DNA from: Heliocidaris tuberculata
Taxonomy: Eukaryota > Echinodermata > Echinoidea > Camarodonta > Echinometridae
Length of the DNA: 64,000 bases
Assembly (NCBI GenBank): GCA_025618425.1
Contig: CM046838.1
Location: forward strand, 20,420,838 to 20,484,837
Direction: 5' to 3'
The position numbers were made by a program, and so were the translations under genes. Position 1 is the first letter of the stretch; the number at the start of each line of letters is the position of its first letter. Positions 1 to 10,295 of the stretch are shown here, piece after piece. The notes beneath the pieces are model-generated. The model had not been told where the DNA came from. It saw only the letters and a list, made by a program, of their open reading frames with translations, and did not search any database.

Positions 1-52
1 ATTGGACATTGATTTGGAGAGGTAGGTCTTAAGTCATTTCTTACCAAAAGTT

Positions 53-345
53 CTGATGGTGATGATGATGGTGATGATGATGGTGATGATGATGGTGATG
101 TTGGTCATGATGATGATGGTGATGATGATGACGACAATAAAGATGGTTATGAAGTTAGTGATGATGATCATGGTGATGATGATGATAAAGATAGTGATGA
201 TAATGATGAGGATGGCATTGATGATGGCGATGATGGTGGTGATGGTGATGATGATGGTGATAAAGAAGATGATGATGATGATGTTGATGATGTTGATGAT
301 GATGTTGATGATGTTGATGATGATGTTGTTGATGATGTTCATGTT
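53..345. repeat. GAT/GATGGT microsatellite
   Basis: About 290 bases of nearly uninterrupted GAT and GGT triplets, read as ATC/ACC on the other strand. It lies in the AP3D1 intron upstream of the first exon seen here. Both strands stay open only because the repeat has no stop codons, giving Met/Val-rich or Ile/Thr-rich translations; these are not genes. Confidence 0.95.
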
Positions 346-470
346 GATGTTTGTAATTTATAAAATACTTTTATAACGTAAAATCTATGTGGTGAAAATA
401 TTCCAAAGGGTATAGTGCCATAGTACAGTGACTATTCAATTCACACTTGCCTTTGCTTGACCATGTACAG

Positions 471-642
471 GCCGCTGGACGAGAGTGACCGGCTCCCCGT
501 AAGGGCGCATCGGAATGCCCCTGAACTGACCACCACTCAGGAGGAGGTAGAGGTCAGCAAACTCCAAGAGAAACCAAAGAAGAAGAGGTCAAAGGAAAAG
601 GTGAAGGAGAAGACCAAGAAGACTTCCAAAGACAAGAAAAAG
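471..642 (+). CDS. AP3D1: AP3D1 exon: start of the hinge
   Basis: Acceptor TGTACAG ends at 470 and donor GTATGT starts at 643. One base completes a codon from the previous exon, then 57 codons follow. It opens PLDESDRLPVRAHRN, resembling PLADSEKLPIQKHRN of vertebrate delta-adaptin, then becomes a Lys/Glu-rich low-complexity run. Confidence 0.92.
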
Positions 643-3600
643 GTATGTTTGACGTTCGATTAATATAAGATAAAAGCTTGCTCACATTTTTTCCCCACAA
701 AAATGTGTTTCCGGCATATATTTTTATTCTCAGAGAAAATAATATACATTTAGAACATTGATTTATGCAAGGTTAAGGTAAGGTTAAACATCAGGTTTGG
801 TCTTGAAAATGTGTTAGTTTTACATTGTGTATAAGGATCTTTGGTCATGGCAATGGGAAAAAAAAAATTCTCGTCTTTTTTTATGGATGTTGTTGCAATT
901 ATGCAAACAGAATGAAATAAAAAGTGAATGGAGAATATGTAACATTTCAACAATTTTCAAAACTCTTGTATACCCCATGGACATTTACAAATTTTTTTAT
1001 AATCTTGCTGCACAGAAGAAGACCAAGTCCAGCAAAGAAGAAGGGGCTTCAGCTGACCTGGACCTCATGGGAGGAGAAACGGAAGAGCCTGCTGTCAATG
1101 GTAACACAGAAGAGGTCCCTGAACCAGCTCCTGCTGCTCCCAAGGAGGCAGAACCTGCTGCTGCTGCTGCTCCTGCTCCAGCGGTAAGTAAGCTCTTGAT
1201 ATCAAGTTGGATGTTTAGAACTTTGATACTGTATATACATGTATTCTTTGCAAGTTGTATATTTTGTGTGAACAGTGCTTGGTGTCAAGTTTGATGAAGT
1301 ATTAAATGTAAAATGTTACGCAATGCCAAGTAGGGAATGGTAAGTGACTCCACTCACAAGACCAAGATCAATATTCTGGTGCATATTTAAAATCTTATTT
1401 CTATCTATTTATTACTTTTTAGAAATACACTGTTGATGGCTTTTGGTTTCATTTGACAATGCACACACAGAGCTTAATAATTTGTATATATTTTATTTAT
1501 TTTTTATTTATTTATTTTAATTGTTTTTCAAATTTTTCTTTAAAGGGAAAGTTCACCCTGAAGATTGCTTGAGTTTAAAAAACGCAGAAAAAATAAAGAA
1601 AAATATTGGCGAAGGTTTGATGAAAATCGGTCAAATAATAACAGAGTTATGAGTATTTAAAGTTTTGGATTCGTGACGTCACATGCGAGCAGCTGCCCAT
1701 TGGTCATGTAATAAATATTCCATATATTCGCATTTTTTTTTACGTTCCAAGATAAATTGATATTGTTTCTTTTCAGAATCTAGTATTGAATAACATTTCT
1801 GACAATATATCAAATGCACAGACGAAAATATTCTAAATTTTCTGAGAAAACTGTATTTTATGGAATATTTATCACATTACATCATGGAGGAGCTGCTCGC
1901 ATGTGACGTCACAAAATCAAAATTTCAAAAGTCCATAACTCCGTTATTCTTTAACGGATTTTGTCCAAACTTTCGCCAATATTTTTCTTTATTTTTTCTG
2001 CATTTTTTAAACTCAAGTAATCTTCGGGGTGAACTTTCCCTTTAAGGGGGTAGGTGGAAATTAGATGTATTGAGTGATTTAATTTTCGTCTTCCTTTCAT
2101 AGTGTACCTGTAAAGAAAATAAATCTTTTTTTTTTGCATGTACTACAAGTTGAGCCTTATCTATCAGATTTATTTCTTAAGCAGTAGTTTTGCAAAAAAT
2201 GTTCCTTTAAAGGCAGCATACATATATATGATGTCATTTGGATCTTTTGCAGGAAGTAATTTATACACTATAAATAGTAATGCATCATTTTTATGGTACA
2301 CCCTATACAATTTGCATGCTTAATCCTAGACTGTTTTGTTTGTTTTTGTTTGTTTTTGTTTTGCACTCTGTTGCATGGTTCTGTGAGATCGATGTCTTTC
2401 TATGTCCCTTTCTTGTACAACAGGTGGATGATTTAAGCTTCTGGTTATCTCAAGACACGTCCCAAGCCAAACCTGCACCCCCAACCCAAACCCCTACCCC
2501 AAACCCTACCATCAATGGCAAGGTTTCCCCAGATGTAGAAGAGGTTTGTTTCTTCCCCACTTTATATACTTTTTTCAGGCGTTACCGGTATTTATAACTG
2601 TCATGAATTTGAGATACAATGCTATTTTTAAGCATGCACACTCTTGATATGAATTTACAATGTATCTTCTCACTGTGATGCCTTGGTATGTTGTTGATAG
2701 TGCATAATGCTAGATTTATATTTATGTGTTATATTTTATTGATTATGACTTTTAAAACTTCCCCTTTTGTCTTTCCTCATGTGACAGCTACTCTTACTTA
2801 TACTGAAAAGTGTTTGTATAGATATATATGTGTGCGTGTGTGTGGTGTTGATCAAAAACGTGGATTTTGATATTTATTTCCTATTTAAAGAATAATAATG
2901 AAGATTCCAATGTGAATAAACATATTTACCAATTCCCTTGTGCCTTGAAGGAGTTTGTTACTGTGAAAATTCGAAAATATGTTATCCATTGTATATATCA
3001 AGAAATTTCAATCTTAGAAATTAAAAAAGGGGATATTTTATTGATTTGATTGCACAACAAATAGGTAAGGACATGCAGTCAGTGTATGTGTATGACATTA
3101 CATATCATGACTGAATTGCTAGTAGAAAGCTCTCCATACCATTTGCAGTCTAAAATTTCAAGGGTACTTATTGAAATTTCCTTTTCTGTACATGCTAATT
3201 ACAGTGTATCTCAAACTTTCACTAATTTGATGATCTGATTTTCTGCTTTCACTCTGGGTGGCTTTGAATGAGGAGTTAGTAACCCTAACCCCTTCAGAGT
3301 TCAGAGAGTATTAAAATAGTTTACACTTTTTCCTATTTCATGATGATATATTGTATTTCTTTTCTAATTAGTAATATTTATCTCGTATGTCGCTTGGAAG
3401 ATGTGTATCCATGACCACTGCATTACCATTCTCACTATCCTTAAACAGAAATCATCCAAGAAACATCGTAAAGATAAGAAAGTCAAGAAGGATAAGAAGA
3501 AGAAGAAATCAGCCAGCAAAGAGAACTATGAAGCAGTAGGAGAGATAGAAGATATCTCAGAAGAACAAACACCAGATCCAGTCATTCCTGTAAGTACTGC

Positions 3601-6600
3601 AAGTGCTGTCAAAACTGTAACGCTAGTAATATAGTTTTGTCTCAAAGCATATTGTCTTGAAACGCTCTGGTTTAATAGAGCGGTTAGTCACAGAGGCGAA
3701 AAATATTGTTAGAAAATTGCTTAGATTCAGCATACAAGATTGCCCCAAAGCACACGTTTTTATCTTGGTTACCTCACCTCCCCCCCCCCCCCCAAAAGAA
3801 AAATTTTTAAATGTGGTTCTTGATCTTGGGGTCATGACCCCCATGGTTGGAGATGTGTTCTTGTCGTTGTTATTGCTGTTGTTGTTGTAATTCATGAAAC
3901 AAAGCCCATTTAAAATTCTATTTTCAGTTGCCTTACATGTGGTAAAGGCACTGACTGAGATTGTATTATCGGGGTCACAGCACTGACAACCCCTGCCATA
4001 TGGGGTTGTGGTGCAATAAATATGAAGAGCTGCTTATCTAGAAGTATGAAAAGTGATAGGACCTCCTTACGATCTGATTCCGGTATAACATGCATTTTGC
4101 ATAGACCCTAGCCTGAGTTATTTGGGCATAGTATCCTGCGGGTTAAGGGGATTCTACATTTCACTTTTGCATTTTATAACATTGTAAGACTGAATGGAAT
4201 ATTATTTGTACAGCTTGTGTGCAGGTAGACACAAAATACTTTATTGTTGTACAAGATGCATCACATTGTAATAACCTTTTCATTTTCCTCTTCTGATTTC
4301 AGGCCATGTCAAGTTATAGGCTTCTCGGCGAGAACGAGTCCATAAAGATGGTAAGTGAAAAAAATGAGATAAGATTACAAATACTGTAGAGGTAGAGCCT
4401 GTTGTCCTTCCTCATTACAGAAACATGTGCATGTATGTATCAAGTTAATGATAAAATCAATTTTCCCAGATAGAGCAAATATGCTTTGGTCCACCTATAC
4501 TATTCCCATAGGAGGCTGCGATCTTAAAGGGACCGAAAAGTCTTCAATCGTGGTGTTTTGGAGCTTGGCCCAGCACAGGAATATTCAGGAATCTCTGTAC
4601 ATCTTCGGTAAACGAGCACGCACTTGTAGTGATACGCATTTGACCGAAGAAAGACAAAGTGAACAACCCAGCTGACAAACTACCCCACCCTCGACCGCAA
4701 TTTTGTTCGCTGCTCCAAGATTATTGTTATGCATGGCCTTGCAGTGGGGCAAGCGAATGAAATTGAATGTACATGGATATCGAGCGGTGGCTCCCTTTAA
4801 TTTATTAGTTTTGGCAACAATAATACATTTGCCAATATTATTTAGTATTAGGAAGAACTCTTGATTCTTGAGGCTCTGATCATCATCATGATAAATTGAT
4901 ATAAATTTTCTTCTCTTTCTTACAGACATATGAGACCAGGGTGGACCCCAAGCAGAACTCTCAAGTTGTCATCTCTGTCATCTTCACCAACCTAACATCA
5001 TCACACCTAAAAGCTCTGGAGTTCAATGTCCTTGACTCGCTCAATACCAAGCTAATACGAGAGGTGAGTTGAAGAACCCTAGCTTTCCGTTAAACTGATC
5101 TTCACACAGGGCTGTATTAATTAACAAACTCTTCTCCTGGGAGGGAGTTTGCGAATGGTGTTATAATGATACAACTGCAAACATAATTAAAGGGAAATCC
5201 ACCCTTAATAGCAAGTTGCTTTGAAAGAAAGAGGAAAAATCAGAGAAGAAGATTTGTGAAAGTTTGAACAAAATCGGACAAGCAATAAGAAAGTTATGAA
5301 ATTTTGAAAGTTGTAATCACTATACATATGGGAATTTCAAATTGGCTGAATAGGTAATGTCACTGTGATGTAGCTGTGGACAACTCCCCCATTCACTCCA
5401 ACACACAAAATGACTAAAATGTCACTTTTTTCAAAATGTATTAATCAGTAGGATCTTTTTCTTTCATGAGGACCTATAACAATATGCAATATCCAATATA
5501 TTTTGAGTACTGCCCCGAGGGTAGAAGCGCCTCAGAGAAAACCGCAAATTGATGATATTTTTGTGTACGACAAATGGGAGAGTTGTCCACAAAAATGTCA
5601 CAATCGAATCACAAAATTGCCAATTTGAGATTCGCATAGATGTAGTGATCTCATTTTTCAAACATCCATAACTTTCTTATTCCTTGTCCGATTTCTTTCA
5701 AACTTTCACCATCCTGTTTTTCTTATTTTTCTTCTTTCACACAAATCATCTCATTACCAAAGTTGGATTGCCCTTTAACCTTTTTACTGCAAATAAAGTG
5801 TTTTCTGCTGAAAACTCCATGATAATTTGTTGTGAGATTCATCCATAAAGAGAGGACCTTGGAAGCTTCATATTTTTTCTAAGGTAGTTATAAAGTGTGT
5901 GCTTTACCTCTTTTGCATTCAAAAAAGATAGCCAATAATTAAAAAAAGGTAACACTTAGTACGTGGTATTTAATGTACATGTAGGTGTTCCAGAACAAGC
6001 AATTGTGGAGTTAAGTTTTACTCTTTTAGGTGTATTGAAAACTTTACCAAAGCTGTGGTTTACCTTCAAAGTCCACATGTCTGGGTTTCTTGCATTTGCA
6101 TGTAATTAACCTTTGACCTTTGATTACAGGTGGGTGCATCACAGCACGATGGAGTGAAAGTACCATTCCAGCTTCCTCCTGAAGCCTCCAATGAGGGCCA
6201 ATTTGCATTTACCATCCATGCTATCACCATGCCACAGAAACTGAAGGGCACACTCACTTACATGGTCAAGGTAAGAGATCATTCACAAAGGATTTTGATG
6301 CTGGTGAGACTAGGCAATACAGCTTTTCGTGAAGCTCATAGCTTTCAATTACAAAGAGAATTTCTTTGTTGTTACAACATACCAATCTGCAGAAAGATGA
6401 TATCTTCCTTCATCCACAAATCGAGATTTCATTGTTGATTTTGTCATACAATACAAAGTATGAGGTGTTGTACTGTTACCAATATCTACATGTATTTGAC
6501 TGTCACATGTTCAAAAATTCATTATTTTTTTTCAGATTTTCTCTCAAAAATTTGTAAGTTAATTAGATTTTCTCTCTCGCACTAACCTGTTTCTCTCAGG

Positions 6601-8020
6601 TTTTCTTCTTTCACCAAAGCTGAATTGATGTTGGGATATACATCTATTTTGATTTTCCTTTGCCTGTATTTCAGTATGAAATGATCTTCTTTTCTTTTTA
6701 AATGCAGGATGATAAAGGTTCAACAAGTGAGAAGATAGATTTCAAGGTTCATCTTCCAGTCTCTGCTTACATGCTTTCCACACCGTGCAGCAGGTAAAGT
6801 AACATAACTGGTATATTGAGAAAATGAATGTAGTGAGTGTTGGAATTGTTAGGATTCCAGTTATCACCATGAGTTATAGAACTCTGCCAAATATACTTTA
6901 AAAGTAGGAAGACTTTGCCATATCACCACACACTATATTTATCGGTATAATGGATTTAGGCAGAGCTCTTTCCTCACCTAGCATGATGAGATAATGTACA
7001 TATTTGTGTATTATTCTGTTTTGTACATTCATTTAGATGATTTCAAATCATTTTAATTTTGCAGAGAGCATTACTCAGAACTACTAGCCAAAGGTGAGCT
7101 CTCTGCCAAGAATTCCTTCACCACTCCCCCAGGTGGTGTAGACTTTGCCATCATCCTGGCTCGAGTCTGCTTCTTCTCCCATATGGCGGTGGTAGAGAGA
7201 GTAGACCGGAACGCATCACTCTTCAGCTGCTCCATGAAGGGACACCAAGTCTGTGTGCTACTCAAGACAATGGTAAGATGATGGAGAGTGTGCCTTGGGG
7301 TAGGAGCTGGGTAGAGGATGGGGGTGTGATGGATACGATTAAAGACCTTTCTACATTTTAATAATCGAGGGACGTTTCTTGAAATACCAAAGTAATTGAA
7401 AAAAGGAAAAGAAGAAAACAAGAATAGGAACAGAATTTATTAAATGCTTTTTTAACACTCTTTGTAAGTCTTCTCTTATGATTGCATTGTGTTTAAAATA
7501 TTCTCCAAGAAAATAGAGATTTTTATGCAAATTGATTATCATCTAGTGTATTAAAGGAAGACTGTACCCTCCTTTTAAATGCCCTGTTTTTTCTGTGTCC
7601 ATTTGGTGAACAAGCAAACAGTTGCCATAATCATATACAAATTCATATCTGGTAAGAAATTGCTGTTTGTTTTTTTGAGTTATCTCACTACCTTCAACTC
7701 TTTGTACTGATTGTGCATCATGACTTCCTAGACTAGATAAATCCTTTAATATAATATATATGCCCTTGACTTCAATCCATTATTTTTATTTTAATAGATT
7801 AACTTCGACCTTTATTACATTTCTAATGTGTCTTTTGCTTGACTTTGCACAGTTGAAGGTATTTCTGTAAATTCCACAGTAATAGAACTCCTATTTGTGA
7901 ACCTTTCTTTTTCTTTTTTTGCAGGACGGTGGTGGAATTTCTGTCGATGGGAAATCCAATGACTCTAGTCTACTGTCAAACTACCTAGACGAAATCAAAG
8001 CAACTATTCTGGAATCATAG
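471..8020 (+). CDS. AP3D1: AP-3 complex subunit delta-1, C-terminal part (10 exons)
   Basis: Coding exons 471-642, 1016-1183, 2424-2543, 3449-3589, 4303-4350, 4926-5063, 6130-6270, 6708-6793, 7065-7272 and 7925-8020 join without frame conflict to encode 438 residues and a stop. Every intron is GT-AG. Delta-adaptin is the large subunit of the AP-3 coat, which sorts cargo from endosomes to lysosomes and related organelles. What is seen is a Lys/Glu-rich hinge (exons 1-4), then the conserved ear-proximal region with SYRLLGENESIKM, HDGVKVPFQLPPEASNE, KLKGTL, a cysteine-containing VCFFSHMAVVERVD block and the ISVDGKSNDSSLLSN terminus. These match recalled vertebrate AP3D1 blocks in order. The N-terminal adaptin solenoid lies left of the window. 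The next gene, NDUFB7, is on the same strand 6 kb away. Confidence 0.95.
643..1015 (+). other. AP3D1: AP3D1 intron
   Basis: AT-rich intron of 373 bases. No repeat or RNA gene was recognised in it. Confidence 0.8.
1016..1183 (+). CDS. AP3D1: AP3D1 exon: acidic/Ala-rich hinge
   Basis: Acceptor CACAG ends at 1015; donor GTAAGT starts at 1184; 56 codons in phase 0. The product goes from Lys-rich (KKTKSSKEEG) to Glu/Pro/Ala-rich with a short GCT-repeat alanine run. Low complexity is expected for the disordered hinge of delta-adaptin, so support comes from splice sites and frame rather than conserved residues. Confidence 0.85.
1184..2423 (+). other. AP3D1: AP3D1 intron with a foldback MITE
   Basis: Intron of 1240 bases whose middle (1540-2045) is a MITE. 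The remainder is AT-rich with no other feature seen. Confidence 0.8.
1540..2045. mobile_element. MITE with long terminal inverted repeats, TTAA ends
   Basis: The left end TTAAAGGGAAAGTTCACC reappears inverted at the right end as GGTGAACTTTCCCTTTAA. The arms stay complementary for well over 100 bases on each side, including matching GTGACGTCACA-type blocks near 1675 and 1905. Both ends abut TTAA, the target duplicated by piggyBac-type transposases. There is no coding capacity, so this is a non-autonomous element. It is distantly similar at the ends to the copies at 5187-5778 and 16602-17183. Confidence 0.88.
2424..2543 (+). CDS. AP3D1: AP3D1 exon: DDLSFWLS linker
   Basis: Acceptor ACAACAG ends at 2423; donor GTTTGT starts at 2544; 40 codons in phase 0. 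The product begins VDDLSFWLSQDTSQAKP and becomes Pro/Thr-rich. The short hydrophobic DLSFWLS motif stands out in the otherwise disordered hinge. Confidence 0.87.
2544..3448 (+). other. AP3D1: AP3D1 intron
   Basis: AT-rich intron of 905 bases in which I see no gene, RNA or clear repeat. Confidence 0.75.
3449..3589 (+). CDS. AP3D1: AP3D1 exon: lysine-rich hinge
   Basis: Acceptor TTAAACAG ends at 3448; donor GTAAGT starts at 3590; 47 codons in phase 0. KSSKKHRKDKKVKKDKKKKK is followed by an acidic stretch ending DPVIP. Basic-then-acidic composition matches the vertebrate delta-adaptin hinge. Confidence 0.9.
3590..4302 (+). other. AP3D1: AP3D1 intron with poly(C) tract
   Basis: Intron of 713 bases. 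It has an uninterrupted run of about 13 C at 3781-3793 and a small palindromic word TGGGGTCATGACCCCCA near 3828. Nothing else is recognised. Confidence 0.75.
4303..4350 (+). CDS. AP3D1: AP3D1 small exon, 16 codons
   Basis: Acceptor TTTCAG ends at 4302; donor GTAAGT starts at 4351; exactly 48 bases in phase 0. It encodes AMSSYRLLGENESIKM, equivalent to SYSLLAENSYVKM that opens the conserved C-terminal region of vertebrate AP3D1. It is short enough to be missed by ORF calling. Confidence 0.93.
4351..4925 (+). other. AP3D1: AP3D1 intron
   Basis: Intron of 575 bases with no recognised feature; apparent reading frames on either strand lack homology. Confidence 0.75.
4926..5063 (+). CDS. AP3D1: AP3D1 exon: ear beta-strand region
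   Basis: Acceptor CTTACAG ends at 4925; donor GTGAGT starts at 5064; 46 codons in phase 0. The product includes NSQVVISVIFTNLTSSHLKA and LEFNVLDSLNTKLIRE, matching the VLDSLNARM region of vertebrate delta-adaptin. Confidence 0.95.
5064..6129 (+). other. AP3D1: AP3D1 intron with MITE
   Basis: Intron of 1066 bases, more than half of which is the TTAA-flanked MITE at 5187-5778. The remaining sequence is unremarkable. Confidence 0.8.
5187..5778. mobile_element. MITE family A copy 1 (TTAA ends)
   Basis: It begins TTAAAGGGAAATCCACCCTT and ends GGATTGCCCTTTAA, with subterminal inverted segments: AATCGGACAAGCAATAAGAAA on the left against a complementary TTATTCCTTGTCCGATTTC on the right. It is collinear over its whole length with the copy at 16602-17183, so both are one family of about 580-590 bases. 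The short minus-strand open frame in both copies reflects shared repeat sequence, not a gene. Confidence 0.92.
6130..6270 (+). CDS. AP3D1: AP3D1 exon: HDGVKVPFQLPP block
   Basis: Acceptor ATTACAG ends at 6129; donor GTAAGA starts at 6271; 47 codons in phase 0. It encodes HDGVKVPFQLPPEASNEGQF and PQKLKGTLTYMVK, nearly the vertebrate HDGVPVPFQLPPGVSNE and AQKLKGTLSFIAK. This is the best conserved exon of the gene here. Confidence 0.97.
6271..6707 (+). other. AP3D1: AP3D1 intron
   Basis: Intron of 437 bases, AT-rich, no feature seen. Confidence 0.75.
6708..6793 (+). CDS. AP3D1: AP3D1 exon: EKIDFKVHLPVS block
   Basis: Acceptor AATGCAG ends at 6707; donor GTAAAG starts at 6794. It has 28 codons plus two bases, the split AG/A codon giving Arg. 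It encodes DDKGSTSEKIDFKVHLPVS then AYMLSTPCS, matching the EKLDFRLHF...TTPC region of vertebrate AP3D1. Confidence 0.93.
7065..7272 (+). CDS. AP3D1: AP3D1 exon: VCFFSHMAVVERVD block
   Basis: Acceptor TTTTGCAG ends at 7064; donor GTAAGA starts at 7273. One base completes the split codon, then 69 codons. It carries ILARVCFFSHMAVVERVD and GHQVCVLLK, matching LLAKICFHHHFSVVERVD and GHHVCLLVK of vertebrates. Confidence 0.96.
7273..7924 (+). other. AP3D1: AP3D1 last intron
   Basis: Intron of 652 bases, AT-rich, no feature recognised. Confidence 0.75.
7925..8020 (+). CDS. AP3D1: AP3D1 terminal coding exon
   Basis: Acceptor TTTTTGCAG ends at 7924; 31 codons and a TAG at 8018-8020. The end ISVDGKSNDSSLLSN...EIKATILES corresponds to VSVDGKCSDSTLLSN...EMKATLAKC of vertebrates, so the C-terminus is intact. 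Confidence 0.97.
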   Translation, partial: DGGGISVDGKSNDSSLLSNYLDEIKATILES

Positions 8021-10255
8021 GATATAGACAGCGTGATTGAAAAGTCTGTATTAAAACAAGTCTCTGTTTTTTAGCGATGATACTATTACGAAATTGCCAG
8101 TACTGAACCAGAACATGCAGCATTCTGTAGGAGCCTTGTATTATTGAAAATTTAATAAATTAAGAATTGACATTACATGTAACCCCCGCCCTGAAAGTAA
8201 TAGATCTATATCAAATGTAACGCATAAAATCACTTAAAACGTGTATTGTTCATGTACTTACTGTTTGCGAGAGGATCGATGATGGATTACCTGCCTGTAT
8301 TCAAGTACATGGACATTTCTGTCAATATGTTTGCTTATTGCCACTGCAGGTCACATTTTCAAAATGAAGGTTGTTCATGAGTCAAACTTGATGCAGCTTG
8401 TATTTATTCCCTGTGTGCCAGGCTAACATTATTGGCTTACTGTAGGTGCAGACATTTGCTTCTGGCTTCTACCGCAATGACCTAACTTTGATATGATTAT
8501 GTTAATCCTTTTACCATCATTTGCTGATCTTCCTATGGATGTATTACTAGCTGGAAATTCATTATTCAAATTTTAAGCTTGTGTGATTCTTTTCCTCGTA
8601 ACTGCCAGAGCATTCTTATATTGGGTGTCGAAAACAAACTCATGTCTATTGCTGAGGTTATTCTTTGTAATCTTAAAAACAAATGTGCTTTGAAAATATT
8701 TGTCTGCAAAATGTATGCCTATAATTTTGACTCCATTTAGGTCTAATTACTTGTGTCGTCCAACGTGTGGGAATATTTATTCCCATACAAATGTAGGTAC
8801 CTAGTGACAAGTGTTTTCATTCCTGTAATAAAATCAATTATTGCATGTTTTAAAATCACCAAGCGAGTCATGCATCTCACTTGTTACTTTGTTTTGAGCT
8901 GTTGGCAGCATGAAGACGCTCTTTAAATCTACAAAGTACAGGGGTGTATATCTGTGTAAATTTGAGTAATGGTCTAGTATACTACAAAACCAGCTCTATT
9001 TTTGAAATTCTCTAAATCTCCTATTACATGGACATGTGTCTGCATGGAGTATATCATGGGATAGTTACATTTTAAAAGCCAAGATGATAGCACCAGACCA
9101 TCGTCCATTTCTTGAATTTCATGAACATCATGAAGGGTGGATGTATAAAGATTTGGTAAATTAAACGTCACTTCAGTTTTTGGCGTGCAGAAAGAGAAGT
9201 ACACCATTTCAATTAACGCAGAGTACTGTAGTTTGATCATGAACGATTATGATGAATAAGGGTATTCTGTTTTGCTTATATTGAAAGCATTGTATATGAA
9301 AATGCTGATCTGTTTTCTCTTTTTTGTTTTTTTAACCTGGTTATTAAATGCATTTTTATTTCTCAAAGACAGAAATGGTGATCTATTACCTGTAGGTATA
9401 TGTTTATCAACATGATCAGATTTACAATTACTCTTGTGTATGAATTAAAAATTTTGTGCATTATTTTTATTATGTTTTGACTTATGGTATTATTGGTGTG
9501 TTCGTGCAATACAGAAAAATTTTTCATTGCACAGTGTAGAATTACATGTACTTTAGAGTGGCATCATGCATGCTGAGCTTATGATCAGTTCATGTGTACT
9601 TTTAGATTCTTTTAGAGTTCTGTTTAACAGATGACAACACTGCTTGTATTGCATATTTGTATCATTTGATGTAGATCACTTTGAAGATGAATTTTACCAG
9701 TATTGGACACAGCATATATGTACCTTTGTAAAGTATTTGAAAAGAAAAATTATTTGTAGGCAATTATTGTTGACATTGCCTGAAAGCTGTTATTTGTTTA
9801 CAGGAAAAATGTGGTAATCCTGATATGCTGTGTATACTCATTGCAATCATTAATGAAAAAAAAGTGTATATTCTTGTCCAACTACATATACATGTAAGAT
9901 TGAATACTGGTATTGACATTGACGGTGTAGATTGATGGATCATTGATGTCTTCAATTGCAACAAACATTGAGTTGAAATTTATGGGAATTTCTTCTGGGC
10001 AATCATGGAAATGAAACATGCAGAATAATTGGTATATGAATCTAACATGCATGTACATGAAGAGTCAGTTGTTTTTTTTTCTTTATTTTTTTTATCTTTT
10101 GGTCATTGTAAAAAAATGAAGGTATTGGTTTTTCAGTAGCAACAAAAATTGAGCGGAAATTTGCGGGAATTTTTTCAGGGCAATCATGAAAATGGAACTT
10201 GTAGGATATTTGGGGTATAAATCTAACATGTACATGTACACATAGTCTGTTTTTT

Positions 10256-10295
<40 letters not shown>

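Noticed and set aside
34..376. Open frames on both strands rich in Met/Val or Ile/Asn/Thr
   Set aside because: They are translations of the GAT microsatellite, with no start context or splice support.
3657..3895. Small frames on both strands around the poly(C) tract
   Set aside because: Intronic in AP3D1, with Pro or Gly runs from the homopolymer.
5464..5661. Sixty-codon frame similar to one at 16878-17066 on the minus strand
   Set aside because: Both lie inside copies of the same MITE; similarity reflects repeat homology, the ends of the peptides differ and no function is suggested.
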